Assembly (NCBI GenBank): GCA_019916065.1
Contig: CM034243.1
Coordinates: 2,976,001-3,040,000, forward strand
Direction of reading: 5' to 3'
DNA from: Vitellaria paradoxa
Taxonomy: Eukaryota > Streptophyta > Magnoliopsida > Ericales > Sapotaceae
DNA: 64,000 bases
Within the stretch, counting starts at the first letter, position 1; every line of letters begins with the position of its first letter. The notes beneath the pieces are model-generated. The model was not told the origin of the DNA, ran no database searches, and saw only the letters and a program-made list of their open reading frames with translations. This document shows positions 59,601 to 64,000 of this stretch, piece by piece. The position numbers were made by a program, and so were the translations under genes.

Positions 59601-62600
59601 ACACGGATACCTGCATTTCTTAAGCAATTAGCATCCTCATTTCCAGTGACTTCCACAAATCAATAAAGGAGAACCACATAACTAAATCAAAAAAAAATAT
59701 CTTCACTGAATCATAGCCAAAAAAAAAAAAATTCACAATTTTTGTTTTCTTAGAGTAGAAGTATCCCCACCTTCCTTGGGACTAGTCCCCCCAAGCTCCT
59801 ACCTATCCCACCAGATCTAGGAGTCAGGTAATGCTGAGAGGGTTCAAACCTTTACTTCAATTGGCAGATATCTTGCCACTGAACTGCCCCCATGAAAGAT
59901 TAGGGTTAAAACTCTACACAACTATTCTCGTTGTGACCAAGTCATCAAAGAACTACCAGAAGTTCATTAGTTTACACGTGAGAAACTGGATATTTAGCAT
60001 GTTCAGGTGTTGTCACTGCACCATATTCAATCGCATCTGAATTGGAACGGCAGATTTCCTTCCCCATTAAATGGAAAGTCATGCACAACAAAATTGAAAG
60101 CATGACCTACTGTGAAGAGGTAACTTATTATGATTTACTGCTGGGAGTTTACACAGCCAGCAGTTTCAAACATAAGATTCCTCTAGAATGCTTCAATAAC
60201 TAGATGCTAGCACCAAATTAAGTTCTATCCACTCTCAAAAGCAGAAGCATCAAGAATAATGAAAGAACATATATAAGTGGGAGAGAACTGAGAAGCCCAT
60301 CCTTGGAGCTAGTTCAAAAAACAAGTGCAAAATTAAGCTCCACCTATTGGTCATACCTTCAATTTTAGGTGCCACATTTCCAAGGAAAAATTTGTTTAAC
60401 TTCAATGAAGTAATTCCAGGAGGTCGATATTCTTCTAATAGAGGTTCAACAGATTCTTTTACCACTGCAGTTGCTGCCTGAGGATAGGCATAACCAACAA
60501 AATTAGGACTTAATCAACAAAAACGAAGCTAACGCACAGTTTCCAGTATAATCAAAATAGCAACACAAATTGCAATGAATAAATTTGGTTTCGGAGAACA
60601 AGTTGGAGGTCTTCTATGCATCCCTTTACTCAAGACAGTATTTCAGAATATCCATGACACTAAGACATCCAGAAAATTTAGACATTGGGAAAACAAATAC
60701 ACTCATGTTTCTATGCAGAAAAGTGAGCTTCCATACTTCAGAAGTAAGCATTTATATTCTGATATATCAAATAAATCTGACATTCAAATATGTATCTTCA
60801 CCTACAGGCTACAAACTACTTCTGCTGCTATAAAACAAAGGAAGGTGTGAATCCTAAAAGCCCTGACCACATGAAGGAAGAAACTTAACATATATATTTT
60901 CTCTTTTTTGTTTTCTGGATAGGCAGAAAAAAACTAGATATCTTCAGAATTCCTGACAAATGTTACAGATACAAAAACGCAATGAAAAAAAAAAAAGGAA
61001 TGAACCTAAACAATATGATTTATGATGGAATTCATTTCCACTGTGTGTATTTTATTGAATGGGTTGAAATTTTGTTCAGTGGTAGTATTTCTCCTGGAGT
61101 TACCACAATAATCAGGTAACAGAAAATGAAACCAAATCAAGTGCATTGCATCTAATAAAATCAGAATTCACAAGGAGCAGAATCATCTGAAATCAAGAGC
61201 GATCTAAATGAAAAACGTCAATAAAAACCCATAAAACACTAGGAAAGCCTACAGCAAACCAAAATGTAACCAAAGAGAGAGAGGAGGAGAAAGAAGAAAG
61301 AAAGAAAGAACCTACAGGTTAGTACTTCTAATAATTCATACAGAATTTAAAGAAAGAAAGAGAGAACCTACAAGAAAGTAACTTCTAATAAGTCCTTGAG
61401 AATTAAAGATATATCAATTTTTAAAAGGGAAAGACAAAGGAGGGGTGATGAAGAGAAGTACAACAGTGCCAGCCACCTACACAAACATGCACGGCAAACA
61501 TGCCACATATATCAAAAGTCTCATAGATTTGGCCATGCATGTCTGTAATTGTATCAAAGCATCTCTAAGAATGTTAACTGGAGCTTCTCAAAGCCAAATG
61601 AAATTTCCCAAGAGTTTCATTGTTGTTTGAAGAAGACATGCACTCACCTTCTAAGAAGTGCTGACACAAGGAAGATGATGTCCCTCTATCAAACACGTTA
61701 CATAATAACAATTGTTGGGCACTCCTCCAATCCATCAGATGCCCGTATAAAAGTGTCTTATTTTTCAAAATTTTCTTCGAATTGGACACTTCACACACAC
61801 TTGGGGATACACATCCACTTTTCAGACACTTGAGGGACAAGCATGGTCATCTCGTTAGATACATATGAAACATAATGCAAGTTTAAAGGAAAACATAGAA
61901 TCAAATAATTTAATAAAAATAATATGGATGTCACTAATTAATCCTTCCCAAATCAAACATTTTGATATTAGAATTTCTAAAACCCAAAATTTCTAATTTG
62001 TTAATGAATATAGATTTCTAAATTACATGATGGGACCATTTTGTCGCCACTTTTTTTCCTCATATGTATAGACGAAAAATGGTTTTTTTTTTACCCTTTT
62101 TGGTATATAAAATATGAATATATAATTCCTATTTTATTTAGACAAATAAAAATACATAATCTTTTCCATGTCGTTTGTTTGTTATGCCAACCTTCCTCCA
62201 TAAATTGGCGTGATTTACAAGCTCAACCCTCCTCCATAAATTTGTGTATGACTTGTGACTTGATAAAATGATGTCAATTGATGAGCATGCATTTTTAAGA
62301 TGATAATAAAGATCAGCCTTCTTCTGTACATTGTGGTTTGACTCGTGATTTGATGCACTGGCATGAGTTAATAGAAGCACAGGTAAACATTGACAGGATG
62401 GTCAACCTCCCTCATAATTTGATAATATACCCATTTTTACTAAAGAATACTGCAATATTACCCAAACTGTAGTTTTTTTACGTATTTCAAGGAAGGGTTA
62501 TTTAAAGATGCAAACCCTTAATAAAGAAAGTTACCCAATACTTCAGCTGTAACTGGTAAACTTAGGGTGCCAAGTATAAATCAGATTACAATTACTGAAG

Positions 62601-62834
62601 AAGGGAAGAGTTATCTGGTATTGGCTCGCAATTGGAAGCTTAAGGTAAGCCCCAGCATCAATCTTGGCTATAAATCAAAGTCGTAAAGGCAGAGCAAGAA
62701 ACATATCTCTAAACCAACAGACAACAATATACACTACATCAATATCCAATCTTCCGGATGATAAAGAAAAACTACAAGATTACCTGCGCAATAAATGGCC
62801 ACAGTTTGCTCAATTGTTTATTCATCCATTTCAC
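53606..62834 (-). CDS. SYT7: Synaptotagmin / Ca-dependent lipid-binding protein, SYT7 (CLB1, NTMC2 type 4)-like; N-terminus outside window
   Basis: Nine exons are visible: 62834-62784, 60477-60357, 59610-59489, 59344-59246, 58227-58147, 58048-57963, 56163-55938, 54339-54175 and 53962-53606. They join in frame to 435 aa ending at a stop. All introns are GT-AG. The first 186 residues are an SMP lipid-transfer domain (ESVEPLLEEYRPPGITSLKL, NVAPKIEGIRVQSL, FRWGGDPSIILGV, TDMLQWPHRIVVPLGG). Residues about 188-310 are one C2 domain with KSDPYVVVYV and LDKDIGQDKRLG. Residues 318-350 are a charged helix (NKEEQLAALEEEKRILEE). Then comes a Val/Gly repeat tail. The missing part should be about 70 residues with the membrane anchor, judging from Arabidopsis At3g61050, which it closely resembles. 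Family role: ER tethers and lipid transfer at membrane contact sites. Confidence 0.94.
54340..55937. other. 1.6-kb intron of the SYT7-like gene
   Basis: No coding exon and no clear repeat family. Ordinary AT-rich intronic sequence. Confidence 0.6.
56164..57962. other. 1.8-kb intron of the SYT7-like gene
   Basis: Contains the SINE-like element at 56490-56650, a T9G11 junction near 56917-56936 and poly-A tracts near 57100. No exon. Confidence 0.6.
56490..56650 (-). mobile_element. tRNA-derived SINE-like element, copy 1
   Basis: On the - strand: CAGGTGGGTGCAGTTTAGCTG (box A-like), GGATTGAAGTAAAGGTCACTAATTC then AAACCC (box B-like), then CTAGCTCTTGGCTTTTGTAGG. The tail is followed by a duplicated CTGACTC-poly-T segment (56492-56550). 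A relative lies at 59765-59895. Confidence 0.5.
59765..59895 (-). mobile_element. tRNA-derived SINE-like element, copy 2
   Basis: On the - strand: GGGGGCAGTTCAGTGGCAAG (box A-like), CAATTGAAGTAAAGGTTTGAACCC (box B-like within it), then CTAGATCTGGTGGGATAGG and CTTGGGGGGACTAGTCCC. The head matches copy 1 at 56490-56650. Confidence 0.55.
60478..62783. other. 2.3-kb intron of the SYT7-like gene
   Basis: No exon is recognisable. It contains an AAAG/GAAA-rich patch (61270-61370) in which CCTACA.GTTAGTACTTCTAAT-like text is repeated in modified form, and otherwise unremarkable AT-rich sequence. Confidence 0.6.
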
Positions 62835-63135
62835 CTGAATGAGGAATCCAAATGATATAAGACAAATCAAACAATAGCATATGCCTCACCAAAAAAGAAA
62901 AAAAATCCAGTAACATTAAAATAATTTCATAGCTGCACCACTAGTAAACGATTTTATGCACGAGTAGTTACAACTTTGAACGTATACCAAAGAAGAAATA
63001 AAAGAACGTAACTTATTTGATTAGTTATTGAGAATCCAAATTTTAATCTCATAGTAATGTCAAGCTTTCAGATAGTTCTCTTCAGGTGATAACATTTCTA
63101 TTTGGAAAGTGTTAGAATTCAAAATTGCAGAAAAT

Positions 63136-63161
63136 AGAGAGAGAGAGAGAGAGAGAGAGAA
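63136..63161. repeat. (GA)n microsatellite
   Basis: About 12 GA units in the SYT7-like first visible intron. Confidence 0.9.
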
Positions 63162-63312
63162 TAAAGAAATTATAAAACTAAAGATTGATGATTACAAGAT
63201 ACAAAGGGTGCCTTCATTAGGCAAAGAAAACACAAATAAGAAACATAAATTCCTAAATTAGAGAACAAATCATAGAGGGAAATTATCTAAATTTCATTCT
63301 CTAATACTCCCC

Positions 63313-63830
63313 TTGTAACGACCCACAATCAACTTAGTACAATATTGTCCGCTTTAGACATTGCAACCCTCACGGTTTTGTTTCTCTATAGCCCACACAG
63401 GTGCCCCATAAAAGGCTTTGCACTAAGTAAATCATTGAACCTTTCACATAAAGCACACCCCCCTTCTTTGCCTAGGCGATGTGGAATAAAAGGTATTGCT
63501 TCTCTGATTCACCCCCTACTTCACTTTCCTCGCATGGCCCTACACTTTCGACTAGGTCAACCTTTGATACCAACTGTAAAGACCCACAATTCACATAGTA
63601 CAATATTATCTACTCTAACCTTTGCAACCCTAACGGTTTTGTTTCTATAAGGTCCACATAACCGCCCCATAAAAAGCCTTGTACTAAATAAATCATTAAA
63701 CTTTTTATGTATAGCACATCCCCATTCCACACCCAGGCGACGTGGGACAGGGCATTACTTCTATGCTTCACCCGCTTCACCTCCTACTTCACTTTGCCTC
63801 ACAGTCCCTGACATCCCCGCAAGATGAGCT
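63313..63830. repeat. Tandem pair of ~261-base terminal-repeat-like units
   Basis: Two copies start at 63314 (TGTAACGACCCACAATC) and 63575 (TGTAAAGACCCACAATTC). They share TAGTACAATATTGTCCGCTTT (or TTATCTACTCT), TTGCAACCCT.ACGGTTTTG, GCCCCATAAAA.GC and AGGCGA.GTGG. The AATATTGTCCGCTTT...ACGGTTTT...GATGTGG layout is a widespread plant LTR/TRIM-like terminal sequence. Two such units in direct orientation could be LTRs without a body, or a tandem duplication. Confidence 0.6.
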
Positions 63831-64000
63831 TGGTTGGAATAGAAAGACTCATCTTGAATAGCAAGAATCTTCAAAACCTTCAACCACAAACTATGCTTCG
63901 AAATCAAATTTTAAAAACCACAAGCGATCCCAAATAAAATCTCTTGAAGAAATATCAAAGAAGCTTAAGTATTGGTCCACAAAAAGCTTCTACAACTAGT

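Noticed and set aside
62834..64000. Search for the SYT7-like N-terminal exon
   Set aside because: No in-frame sequence with the expected membrane anchor and acidic/basic stretch is visible before the window edge; it is presumed to lie beyond base 64000.
1..64000. Possibility of a clustered new biosynthetic or defence system
   Set aside because: The four host genes are single members of unrelated families on both strands separated by repeats; nothing supports co-regulation or a shared pathway.

Overview
The window is AT-rich nuclear DNA from a flowering plant, most likely a woody eudicot. It holds split genes with typical plant GT-AG introns. Between and inside them lie (AT)n and (GA)n microsatellites, long poly-A/T tracts, MITE-like elements, tRNA-derived SINEs, a LINE and two LTR-retrotransposon complexes. 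There is no prokaryotic or organellar signature. The species cannot be named from the sequence alone.

Four protein-coding genes can be rebuilt exon by exon. (1) SAP18, + strand, 4062-9037, six exons, 168 aa: a histone-deacetylase and splicing-linked protein of the ASAP/Sin3 type. (2) A gibberellin 20-oxidase, - strand, 25516-27544, three exons, 388 aa. (3) A GAUT3-like galacturonosyltransferase of glycosyltransferase family 8, - strand, 39134-46736, ten coding exons, 684 aa, with one GC-AG intron. (4) A plant synaptotagmin / Ca-dependent lipid-binding protein of the SYT7/CLB1 type (SMP plus one C2 domain), - strand, from 53606 off the right edge. Nine exons (435 aa) are visible; the N-terminal exon or exons lie beyond base 64000.

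Region by region: 1-3.9 kb is AT-rich intergenic DNA with tandem duplications and MITEs. SAP18 runs 4.06-9.04 kb. 9-13.8 kb is a microsatellite-rich spacer with a SINE. 13.80-20.03 kb is a nested retrotransposon complex. Its outer shell is a short, apparently non-autonomous LTR element in - orientation, with intact TSD, PBS and PPT. Inside sits a rearranged Ty3/gypsy element whose 5' internal region is duplicated in inverted orientation around a single PPT-LTR-PBS core. 20-25.5 kb is spacer with an RNase H remnant. GA20ox lies at 25.5-27.5 kb. 27.6-39.1 kb has no host gene but carries MITEs, diverged direct repeats, a degenerate LINE (34.3-36.3 kb) and an AT minisatellite. GAUT3 fills 39.1-47.1 kb. 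A 5.1-kb decayed Ty3/gypsy element (47.9-53.0 kb, - strand) separates it from the SYT7-like gene.

The four genes are unrelated in function (chromatin/splicing, hormone synthesis, pectin synthesis, membrane contact sites) and do not form a cluster. I found no convincing new biological system. The least ordinary structure is the inverted gypsy core inside the TRIM-like element at 13.8-20.0 kb.
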